Source: a virus
Virus record (IMG/VR): IMGVR_UViG_3300028840_003271
Location: 62,001-126,000 of that record
DNA: 64,000 nt
Reading direction: 5' to 3' (one strand)
Every line of letters begins with the position of its first letter. Within the stretch, counting starts at the first letter, position 1. The translations under genes were made by a program, and so were the position numbers. Under the pieces are notes generated by a model that saw nothing but the letters and a program-made list of their open reading frames with translations, searched no databases and had not been told where the DNA came from. This document shows positions 21,506 through 28,208 of this stretch, in pieces.

Positions 21506-21694
21506 ATGACTTTTTTGAAATCAACGCTCGAAGTTAAGGCTGTGGGCGGACTTACGGAGCAAATCGGTGGTGAAATTAATTTACCAGATCCACCAAAAGA
21601 GGTTGCTCAGGCAATGTTAATGTCTATCGACGAAATAGACGAAGACGATGAAGAAGAAAACAAAAAAAATGCAAATTCCAAACGGAATGACTGA
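21506..21694 (+). CDS. Small acidic hypothetical protein
   Basis: 62 residues, MTFLKSTLEVKAVGGL, ending in an acidic tail SIDEIDEDDEEENKK. AAAGGAAATTTTC precedes the ATG. It overlaps the sigma-like gene. First gene of the packaging operon; function unknown. Confidence 0.6.
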   Translation: MTFLKSTLEVKAVGGLTEQIGGEINLPDPPKEVAQAMLMSIDEIDEDDEEENKKNANSKRND

Positions 21695-22253
21695 AAATGA
21701 AGTTGTTGAAATTATTAATAAAATAGCTCGACGACTTTCTACAATTTTTCGATTTGGATATTATAGTGCGGACGATATATTTCAAGAGGCATGGATTATT
21801 GCTATCGAGGGTTTAAACCGATATTCTGTTCAAAAGGGTCCTCTTGAAAACTTTCTTTGGATACATGTTCGTAATCGTTTGTGTAATTTTAAAAGAAATA
21901 AATATGAAAGATTGGAAAAACCTTGTAAAAGATGCATATACGACTGTGAAGAATCACCGTTGTGTGAAATTTATAATAAATGGTTAAAAAGACGAGATAG
22001 TAAAAAAAATTTGGTAGATATGATCGACTTGAATTGCGTAGATGATAAATATGAAAAAAATATGAAAATTGTTAATGAATATGGAGATATTGATCATTTG
22101 TCTGAAATTATTGATAAATTTTTACCTCCACAATATCGTCGTGACTATTTACAGATGATTGGTGGTATATATGTGCCCAAAAAAAGACGAATTGAAATTC
22201 AGAATATAATTCGTGAAATTCTAGAAGAACATGGATATGATATTGATTTTTAA
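21669..22253 (+). CDS. Sigma70-family RNA polymerase sigma factor-like protein
   Basis: About 194 residues; the start is chosen at ATG 21669, with alternatives at 21648 and 21690. YYSADDIFQEAWIIAIEGLN, then GPLENFLWIHVRNRLCNFKR, is the region 2 pattern of sigma70-family factors (DDxxQE...F..WL...RN), which binds core polymerase and melts the -10 box. A Cys cluster follows (CKRCIYDC...C). The C-terminal QYRRDYLQMIGGI...RIEIQNIIREIL may be a reduced region 4. With GGTGTATAAT motifs and no -35 box before virion genes, this is a candidate late sigma factor. It lies immediately upstream of packaging genes. Confidence 0.72.
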   Translation: MQIPNGMTENEVVEIINKIARRLSTIFRFGYYSADDIFQEAWIIAIEGLNRYSVQKGPLENFLWIHVRNRLCNFKRNKYERLEKPCKRCIYDCEESPLCEIYNKWLKRRDSKKNLVDMIDLNCVDDKYEKNMKIVNEYGDIDHLSEIIDKFLPPQYRRDYLQMIGGIYVPKKRRIEIQNIIREILEEHGYDIDF

Positions 22254-23143
22254 TGGTTAAAAAAATATCTCAAGAACAATTAGATCGAGAAAATAAGCGT
22301 GGTCGATGGTCTACTAAAGCCACCGAACTTATTATGAATTGTATGAATTTGGGTGAGGATGCTCATACAATTAAAGAAAAATTGGAAAATATGAAGCCAC
22401 CATGTAAAAGAAATTTAAACACTTTGGTAAAATATATGACAAAATTGAGAATGAAGGTTGGATTAAAACAAGCAACGGATAAAATTGAAGGATTAAGTTT
22501 GGGTTTACGAGCAAAAACTTTTTATCCACGACTTAAATCTCAATTTTCAGCAGACGAGTTAGAATATTTTGAAGAGTTGTGGGTGCGTTATATGGAACAG
22601 TTTCGAGAAGACGTATTACCTTCTGAAGAAATGCAATTAAAACAACTTTTGACTTTGGAAATTTTTATTACTCGGGCTGTTGAAGATAAAAGAAAGTTGA
22701 CTCGTAGAATAGAAAAATTACAAAAAATATTAGATGCGGAATATGAAAAAAAAGATCCAGATTTAAAAGTTATAGGTAATTTACAAACAGATATTGATAC
22801 AATTAGAGACAGTTTAGCAACACATAATAAAGATTATCTAAACTTAATTCAAGAACACCGAACACTAAATAAAGAACTTAAAGCAGATCGTAATCAACGA
22901 ATAAAAAGAATTGATGACTCAAAAAGTCATTGGGCTGGACTTTTGAGATTATTAGATGATGCTGAAATTCGTTCACGAGTTGGAGAACATATTGAGTTAC
23001 GACGGGTAGCTAAAGATAAAGCTAAAGAAAAATTGTCTGAATTACATATTTATGAAGACGAACGGGCTGATTACCCATTATTAAATGCAGATACAATATT
23101 ACAAGTACAAGGAGATGAAAATGACGAAGAGGATTCCAATTAG
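22253..23143 (+). CDS. Coiled-coil protein, candidate small terminase subunit
   Basis: 296 residues. The ATG overlaps the stop of the sigma-like gene (TAATG). The N terminus has a helix-turn-helix-like part (GRWSTKATELIMNCMNLGED); the middle is long helical (RKLTRRIEKLQKILDAEYEK ... LIQEHRTLNKELKADRNQRI) as in oligomeric small terminases. Its location five genes or so ahead of the large terminase supports that reading, but the intervening genes weaken it. Could also be a transcription partner of the sigma-like protein. Confidence 0.5.
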   Translation: MVKKISQEQLDRENKRGRWSTKATELIMNCMNLGEDAHTIKEKLENMKPPCKRNLNTLVKYMTKLRMKVGLKQATDKIEGLSLGLRAKTFYPRLKSQFSADELEYFEELWVRYMEQFREDVLPSEEMQLKQLLTLEIFITRAVEDKRKLTRRIEKLQKILDAEYEKKDPDLKVIGNLQTDIDTIRDSLATHNKDYLNLIQEHRTLNKELKADRNQRIKRIDDSKSHWAGLLRLLDDAEIRSRVGEHIELRRVAKDKAKEKLSELHIYEDERADYPLLNADTILQVQGDENDEEDSN

Positions 23144-23363
23144 TTTAATGGAACCAAGTAGCTTGGTTAAACCAAGTCGAGATAGTGTAAAAAAAGTTAG
23201 ATTAAGTGAGAAAGAAAAGGCAAAACGAAAACAGGAAGAAGAAGAAAAGAAAATTGAGCGTGAAAAATTAAAAAAACCCAAGGATTATTTTGTAATAAAA
23301 GAAGGTGAAGTGGAATGTCAAGGAACCGTTTTTACCGGAGGAAAATATGTCAAGCATAAGTGA
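23121..23363 (+). CDS. Highly charged small protein
   Basis: 80 residues from ATG 23121 (MTKRIPISLMEPS), with AAGGAG six bases upstream. A Lys/Glu-rich coiled stretch (KAKRKQEEEEKKIEREKLKK) precedes a small beta C terminus (YFVIKEGEVECQGTVFTGG). It overlaps both neighbours by 17-23 bases. Function unknown. Confidence 0.6.
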   Translation: MTKRIPISLMEPSSLVKPSRDSVKKVRLSEKEKAKRKQEEEEKKIEREKLKKPKDYFVIKEGEVECQGTVFTGGKYVKHK

Positions 23364-24471
23364 GGAACCACTTATTATACACACTGAAGATTATAAAACT
23401 GAACTAAATCCTAAATGGAATTTAATACCAATATTACCAAAAGTAGCAATGGTTTGGGGTGTAACAGGACAAGACGGGTCATATTTGTCAGAATTTTTAC
23501 TTAAAAAAGGATATACCGTTATTGGTGTTAAAAGACGGACAAGTTATGATAATACCGAAAGATTAAAAGAGGTAAAAAACAACTCTAATTTTACTCTTGT
23601 TGAAGGCGATATTTGTGATTCGGGCAATGTTTTTTCTCTCATTAAAAAATATCAACCAACAGAATGTTATAATTTAGCTGCTCAATCTCATGTTCATACG
23701 TCGTTTGAACAACCATCCTACACATTTCAAGTAAATACTTTGGGTGAACTAAATATTTTAGAAGGAATACGACAATTTAGTCCACACACCAAACATTATT
23801 TTGCTGGAACATCAGAAGAATTTGGTAACAATTATAGTGTTGATCAGTTTGGAAAAAAATATCAAGATGAAGATTGTGAATTTGATCCAAGTTCTCCATA
23901 TGCTGTAAGTAAAGTTGCCGCTCATAATTTGGTTAATCTTTATCGAGATGCTTATAATTTACACGCTAATGTGGGAATATTATTTAATCACGGAAGTCCA
24001 CGACGAGGAGAAGAATTTGTAACACGAAAAATATCAAAATATGTTGCCCAACTAAATTGTTGGATGAAGAAATATGGGCAAAGTAAGTCTGTTATGAAGT
24101 GTTTGAAAGAAGTTGGACACCTACATTTAGGTAATTTAGACGCTTGTCGAGATTGGAGTCATGCTAAGGATATGGTTAGAGGTATGTGGTTAATGCTACA
24201 ACAAGAAAAACCACGAGATTATGTGTTGGCATCGGAACGCACACATTCTGTTCGACAATTTTTAGACGAAGCGTTTAATTATATTGATGTTAATTGGAAA
24301 CCTTTTGTAAAAATAGATGATAAATTTAAACGACCAAAAGATGTAGAATATTTATGTGGTCGAGCAACACGAGCAAAAGAAGAATTGGACTGGAAACCTC
24401 AAATTTGTTTTTCTTTTCTCGTTAAAAATATGGTTCAAGCAGATATTGATTTATTAGGAGATAAAAGATGA
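23347..24471 (+). CDS. gmd: GDP-mannose 4,6-dehydratase
   Basis: 374 residues from ATG 23347 (MSSISEEP), with a GGAGG site in the end of the upstream gene. GVTGQDGSYL (residues 38-47) is the NAD(P)-binding glycine motif of Gmd, TSEEFG (155-160) carries the catalytic Thr/Ser and Glu, and YAVSK (185-189) the catalytic Tyr and Lys of the short-chain dehydratase family. Near the C terminus RPKDVEYLCGRATRAKEELDWKP is typical of the family. The enzyme makes GDP-4-keto-6-deoxymannose, precursor of fucose, rhamnose and perosamine. In a phage it probably alters host surface sugar or glycosylates a phage product. No downstream reductase is seen in the window. Confidence 0.92.
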   Translation: MSSISEEPLIIHTEDYKTELNPKWNLIPILPKVAMVWGVTGQDGSYLSEFLLKKGYTVIGVKRRTSYDNTERLKEVKNNSNFTLVEGDICDSGNVFSLIKKYQPTECYNLAAQSHVHTSFEQPSYTFQVNTLGELNILEGIRQFSPHTKHYFAGTSEEFGNNYSVDQFGKKYQDEDCEFDPSSPYAVSKVAAHNLVNLYRDAYNLHANVGILFNHGSPRRGEEFVTRKISKYVAQLNCWMKKYGQSKSVMKCLKEVGHLHLGNLDACRDWSHAKDMVRGMWLMLQQEKPRDYVLASERTHSVRQFLDEAFNYIDVNWKPFVKIDDKFKRPKDVEYLCGRATRAKEELDWKPQICFSFLVKNMVQADIDLLGDKR

Positions 24472-24686
24472 CAATTACGAAAAGCCAAACTAATAAAGAC
24501 GATATTTTATGGTATATATTTAAAGTAATTTCTCGTTATGGAGTATGTGTAACTGAAGAACAACCAATAAAATGTTTATCTTTTTTGTAATACAGAAGAT
24601 GGTGGGGTTCTCAAATTAAAATATAATAATGGGTTTTATATAGTAGGTTCTGATGGTGTGAAGGAAGTTAATGATGATACAAAATA
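24468..24686 (+). pseudogene. Small gene apparently split by a frameshift
   Basis: ATG 24468 overlaps the gmd stop (ATGA) and the frame runs 40 codons to a stop at 24590 just after a T6 run (CTTTTTTG). In the +1 frame from that run translation continues CNTEDGGVLKLKYNNG and ends at 24686, in the 5' overlap of the next gene. The joined product would resemble the next gene's product (a VLFKILKV-like start and a KLKY-like strand in both). So a T insertion, a programmed shift or a sequencing error is likely. Confidence 0.5.
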
Positions 24687-24895
24687 ATAAATCATATAAT
24701 AATGGGACCGTTTTATTCAAAATTTTGAAAGTTTTAATAGAACATTCGTGTGAGTTTTTAGATTTTAATTATTGGATAACAAATGATAGTAATATAGTTA
24801 TTAAGTTTAAAGACAAACATAATAACCAAACCTATGAAATAAATTCTAGGAATATTAAGAATTTAAGTACGGAGAAGAAAAGTGTCAATCAATAA
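24671..24895 (+). CDS. Hypothetical protein, probable paralogue of the preceding split gene
   Basis: 74 residues, MMIQNNKSYNNGTVLFKILK. AAGGAAGTTA precedes the ATG. Its layout (helix ILKVLIEH, strands NIVIKFKDK and TYEINSRN) parallels the frameshifted gene before it. It overlaps the next gene by 14 bases. Function unknown. Confidence 0.6.
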   Translation: MMIQNNKSYNNGTVLFKILKVLIEHSCEFLDFNYWITNDSNIVIKFKDKHNNQTYEINSRNIKNLSTEKKSVNQ

Positions 24896-25247
24896 ATCAT
24901 ATGGTAAAGAATTAATTTTAGATTTAGCAGATTGTAATACTGAATTGTTTAATGAAGACAAACTTACAGAATATGTTGAGAAGGTGACGGATTTGGTAGA
25001 AATGAAAAGGGTTGGCAATCCGTTTTTTTGGGCCGATTGGCTAACTAAAGAAAAACATTTACATGGAATTTCGTGTTTTCAATTTATTGAAACGAGTAAT
25101 ATTGTAATTCATGCTTTAGATTTATTAGGCAAGGTTTGTGTAAATTTATTTGCTTGTAAAGATTTTGATAGTCAAGATGCTATAGATTTTACTAGAGATT
25201 TTTTTGGAGGTAAAATTATTAATGTGGCTGTACTCGTTAGGGGTTAA
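24882..25247 (+). CDS. SpeD-like S-adenosylmethionine decarboxylase family protein
   Basis: 121 residues, MSINKSYGKELILDLADCNT. The start GKELILDLADC matches the N-terminal strand of bacterial AdoMet decarboxylases. IETSNIVIHALDLLGKVCVNLFACKDFDS aligns with the family's ES-HISIHT-x-PE...V-D-x-F-T-C: Ser72 would be the residue that cleaves to pyruvoyl, His77 and Cys92 match catalytic positions. Differences (Thr before the Ser instead of Glu, Asn after it) leave self-cleavage in doubt. Family members make decarboxylated SAM for spermidine; some phage relatives may decarboxylate ornithine or arginine. GGAGAAG precedes the ATG. Confidence 0.72.
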   Translation: MSINKSYGKELILDLADCNTELFNEDKLTEYVEKVTDLVEMKRVGNPFFWADWLTKEKHLHGISCFQFIETSNIVIHALDLLGKVCVNLFACKDFDSQDAIDFTRDFFGGKIINVAVLVRG

Positions 25248-25540
25248 TGAGTAAACATAACGGTAACGGTAGTCGAAATTATCGTTCTTTAGCATATCGA
25301 AAGTGGCGAAAAGCTGTTCGGAATAGGGATGGTGGTCGATGTCAGTGGCCAGGATGTAAACATAAAGGTAGAGTGTATGCTCATCATATTCGTAAATGGG
25401 AAGATTATCCGTCATTAAGATATGATGTGGATAATGGAATTTGTTTATGTTATCGTCATCATAAGCAAGTTACTGGACGAGAGGAGGAATATGTGAAATT
25501 TTTTAAGATGATTCTTAGGAGAAATGAAAATGCAGATTGA
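25247..25540 (+). CDS. HNH endonuclease
   Basis: 97 residues. CQWPGCKHKG, then YAHHIRKWEDYPSLRYDVDN and GICLCYRHHKQV, form a typical HNH core with metal-binding Cys pairs and the catalytic His in AHH. It is a small free-standing HNH of the kind found next to terminases, where some cooperate in DNA packaging; it could instead be a homing nuclease. The ATG shares a base with the stop of the SpeD-like gene (TTAATGAG). Confidence 0.88.
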   Translation: MSKHNGNGSRNYRSLAYRKWRKAVRNRDGGRCQWPGCKHKGRVYAHHIRKWEDYPSLRYDVDNGICLCYRHHKQVTGREEEYVKFFKMILRRNENAD

Positions 25541-25880
25541 AGATCAAAAATATATTTATTGTTGGAAGTGTGGAAACAAAATACCTGAACCCGGTCGTTT
25601 AGATTGGTCTAATAAAGCTTGTAATGAATGTAGTCAAGAAGTCTATAAAATTTTTAATAAATATGGTCCATGGGAGTATATACCGGTTACTGGTTGTGTA
25701 ACACAGGTTGGTTTAACAGATAGACCAAATTGGTCAAACTATGAAGAAATGAAAGATATTATTACATTAAAAGCTTTTGGGTTTGATGAGCAATACGATT
25801 CTTATCTTTTGAAAAAAAAGAAGTATTCTCATATTAATGTAATTTTTTGTGGTCCTATAATTCACTATAATAAGGAATAA
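25530..25880 (+). CDS. Hypothetical zinc-ribbon protein
   Basis: 116 residues from ATG 25530 (MQIEDQKYIYCWKC), eight bases after AGGAG; ATG 25524 is too close. CWKCGNKI and CNECSQEV form a four-Cys zinc ribbon at the N terminus. The remainder has a beta-rich C terminus. Function unknown. Confidence 0.7.
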   Translation: MQIEDQKYIYCWKCGNKIPEPGRLDWSNKACNECSQEVYKIFNKYGPWEYIPVTGCVTQVGLTDRPNWSNYEEMKDIITLKAFGFDEQYDSYLLKKKKYSHINVIFCGPIIHYNKE

Positions 25881-25882
25881 AA

Positions 25883-26260
25883 ATGTATCCAGAAATAGGA
25901 AGCGAAATAACGATTAAATGGGATGGGTTGAGTTATGTGGATGACAAGGGTTTTGCGTTTTTAAAATTTATACCTGTTGATGATATCAATAAGAAATTTC
26001 CAGATTTTTGGAAACATTTACCTACTGGTAGTGTTGATAATGTTACTCAACCTACTTATTATAGTAAGTTTAATGGTTTTGGTGATGGATGTGTGAATAG
26101 AAAATATTGTCCAAATTGTGATATTTGGTATGTTTGCGACAGTTCTGGTACAAAAAATCGAGATAATATTGTTTATATTGATGGGCCGTGTTGTTGTGGA
26201 ATGTGGAGATGTGATAGGTGTGGAGGTAATTTAAAATTAACAAATGAAAATATTAATTGA
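25883..26260 (+). CDS. Hypothetical Cys-rich protein
   Basis: 125 residues, MYPEIGSEITIKWDGLSY. Near the C terminus CPNCDIWYVC, CCCGMW and CDRCGG make seven or so Cys in 40 residues, probably one or two zinc sites. AAGGAATAAAA precedes the ATG. Its end overlaps the nuclease remnant at 26244. Function unknown. Confidence 0.65.
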   Translation: MYPEIGSEITIKWDGLSYVDDKGFAFLKFIPVDDINKKFPDFWKHLPTGSVDNVTQPTYYSKFNGFGDGCVNRKYCPNCDIWYVCDSSGTKNRDNIVYIDGPCCCGMWRCDRCGGNLKLTNENIN

Positions 26261-26330
26261 TACAAGAGAAAAAATTCCATGGAAATTTGAGTCAACTTCT
26301 GCTTCATATGAAAAAATTTTATGAGAATTT
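26244..26330 (+). pseudogene. Internally deleted remnant of the ERCC4-type nuclease gene
   Basis: The first 63 bases (26244-26306) match the start of the nuclease gene at 27161-27223 with one mismatch. The next 21 (26307-26327) match its end at 27574-27594. The middle is missing, so the frame stops after 26 codons. The intact copy lies on the other side of kdsA. This is direct evidence of a duplication and deletion around kdsA. Confidence 0.9.
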
Positions 26331-26346
26331 TAGTAAGAAATAAAAA

Positions 26347-27177
26347 ATGAAAGCCGTACATATAAACGATTATACATGTGGTACTGGTTATCCATTATTA
26401 ATTATGGCTGGTCCTTGTGTTATTGAGAGTGAAGAATTAACTTTAGAGATAGCACAATATCTTAAAAAAATTACTGATAGATTAGGGTTGCAATTAGTAT
26501 TTAAGGCATCTTTTTGTAAAGATAATCGTACAAGTATTCAATCGTATCGTGGAGTTGAATTATCGAGTGCTATTAAGATTTTTCAGCGTATTAAAAGTGA
26601 AATTAAATTACCTATTGTTACGGATATTCATCAACCTTATCATGCAGAAGCTCTTAAAAATGTTATAGATATTATACAAATTCCTGCTTTTTTATGTCGT
26701 CAGACAAGTTTGTTGTTAGCTGCTGGTTTGACCGGTTTACCTGTACATGTTAAAAAAAGCCAAATGATGTCTCCTAATGATATGAAATATGTTATTGAAA
26801 AATTAAAGCATGTTGATTGTAAGCAGATTTTACTTTGTGAACGAGGTACTTTTTTTGGTTATGGTAATTTGGTAAACGATATGACTTCTATTCTTAAAAT
26901 GCAGCAATTGGGAGTTCCTGTGATATTTGATGCTACTCATAGTGTGCAAAACAGACATAATAGTAATCAAATAAGTGGTGGTAATATTGAAATGATTGTT
27001 CCGTTAGCTAAAGCAGCGGTAGCTATAGGAGTAAATGGTTTATTTTTTGAAGTACATCCAACACCTCAATTAGCTTTAAGTGATAGTGCAAGTATGTTGT
27101 CGCTTGATAATTTTGAGGATTTATTACAGCGATTATTATTAATTCGTAAAGTTGTTGATAATGAAAATAATAATTGA
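26347..27177 (+). CDS. kdsA: 3-deoxy-8-phosphooctulonate (KDO-8-P) synthase
   Basis: 276 residues. AGPCVIES (21-28), FKASF (52-56, with NRTS after), VKKSQ (135-139), FDATHSVQ (194-201) and FEVHPTP (234-240) are the substrate and metal motifs of KdsA, which joins phosphoenolpyruvate and arabinose-5-phosphate to make KDO-8-P for lipopolysaccharide. Cys24 would be the metal ligand of the metal-dependent type. RGTFFGYGNLVNDM also fits. The length equals cellular KdsA. In a phage it could boost or alter LPS during infection. It sits exactly between the nuclease remnant and the intact nuclease gene and overlaps the latter's start, so it probably arrived with a duplication. Confidence 0.9.
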   Translation: MKAVHINDYTCGTGYPLLIMAGPCVIESEELTLEIAQYLKKITDRLGLQLVFKASFCKDNRTSIQSYRGVELSSAIKIFQRIKSEIKLPIVTDIHQPYHAEALKNVIDIIQIPAFLCRQTSLLLAAGLTGLPVHVKKSQMMSPNDMKYVIEKLKHVDCKQILLCERGTFFGYGNLVNDMTSILKMQQLGVPVIFDATHSVQNRHNSNQISGGNIEMIVPLAKAAVAIGVNGLFFEVHPTPQLALSDSASMLSLDNFEDLLQRLLLIRKVVDNENNN

Positions 27178-27604
27178 TACAAGAGAAAAAATTCCATGGA
27201 AATTTGAGTCAACTTCTGCTTCAACTGAAGTGTGTAAGCTTGATACTGGTGATTATAGTTTAGAAGGATTTGAAAAACAATTTATTATTGAGAGAAAAAA
27301 GAGCGTGTCGGAACTTGCTGGTAATATCACCCAAAAAAGATTTGTACGCGAATTACAAAGAATGAGTGAATATGAATGCCCGTTTATGATTTTAGAATTT
27401 GATTTTCGTCACATTGACGATTTTCCTAACGAACTTCCATATCCAGTTAGAAAGAAAATTAAAATTAGTGGAAATTTTATTATTAGCAAGCTGTCTGAAT
27501 ATATGGTAAAATATAATGTGAAAATTTTACCTTGTAGTTGTACAGTATATGCTGAACATGTAGCATATTCTATTATGAAAAAATTTTATGAGAAAAATAG
27601 ATAA
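27161..27604 (+). CDS. ERCC4/XPF-type nuclease
   Basis: 147 residues from ATG 27161 (MKIIIDTREKIPW); a TTG three codons earlier is possible. IDTRE, LDTGDYS and IIERKKS form the ERCC4 active-site set (D...GDY...ERK). The length suits a catalytic domain alone, without the helix-hairpin-helix dimerisation domain. Such nucleases cut branched or flap DNA. It overlaps kdsA by 17 bases and the methyltransferase by 17 bases. Confidence 0.85.
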   Translation: MKIIIDTREKIPWKFESTSASTEVCKLDTGDYSLEGFEKQFIIERKKSVSELAGNITQKRFVRELQRMSEYECPFMILEFDFRHIDDFPNELPYPVRKKIKISGNFIISKLSEYMVKYNVKILPCSCTVYAEHVAYSIMKKFYEKNR

Positions 27605-28208
27605 TTATATTAATAAAATTATTTTAGGTGATTGTTTACAGGTAATGAAAGAAATTCCGTCTTCATCTATAGACTTAATTATTACAGATCCACCATATGA
27701 AGAAAAATATAATTATTTATGGGAACCTTTTGCCGAGCAATCTTCACGATTATTAAAAGTTGGTGGTTCGTTAGTTACTTTGTGTGGACACTATCAATTA
27801 CCGTATGTTATTTCTTCTCTCAATAAATATTTGAGATATTGGTGGATTGGTTGGTTATATCATCCTGGAAATTTTAATAGATTTCCTGGTAAATGGGTGT
27901 GTATAACAGGTAAACCTTTTTTATGGTATGTAAAAGAAAAAAGAAAAAAGAAAGACTATAGGTGTCCCGAAGATACTATTTTTAGTGATTTACAACAATC
28001 TAAAATAGCAAAACTAAAACATAAATGGGGACAGTCAGAAAATTTGTTCAGTAAGTATATTAAAGAATTATCAAACGAAAACGATGTTATATTAGATCCT
28101 TTTATTGGTTCTGGTACAACTATTAGAGTTGCTAAGAAATTAAATAGAAAATTTATTGGTATTGAAATTGATAAGAAATATTATGAATTATGTAAGGAAA
28201 TTGAATGA
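27588..28208 (+). CDS. DNA adenine/cytosine-N4 methyltransferase
   Basis: 206 residues. DPPY (near residue 35) is the catalytic motif IV and DPFIGSGTT (near 168) is the SAM-binding motif I; the order DPPY-then-FxGxGT is the beta class. The chain ILGDCLQVMKEI before it is the usual start. It is an orphan methyltransferase (no restriction enzyme nearby), probably protecting phage DNA from host restriction. The ATG overlaps the nuclease end; its own end overlaps the terminase start (ATGA). Confidence 0.9.
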   Translation: MRKIDNYINKIILGDCLQVMKEIPSSSIDLIITDPPYEEKYNYLWEPFAEQSSRLLKVGGSLVTLCGHYQLPYVISSLNKYLRYWWIGWLYHPGNFNRFPGKWVCITGKPFLWYVKEKRKKKDYRCPEDTIFSDLQQSKIAKLKHKWGQSENLFSKYIKELSNENDVILDPFIGSGTTIRVAKKLNRKFIGIEIDKKYYELCKEIE

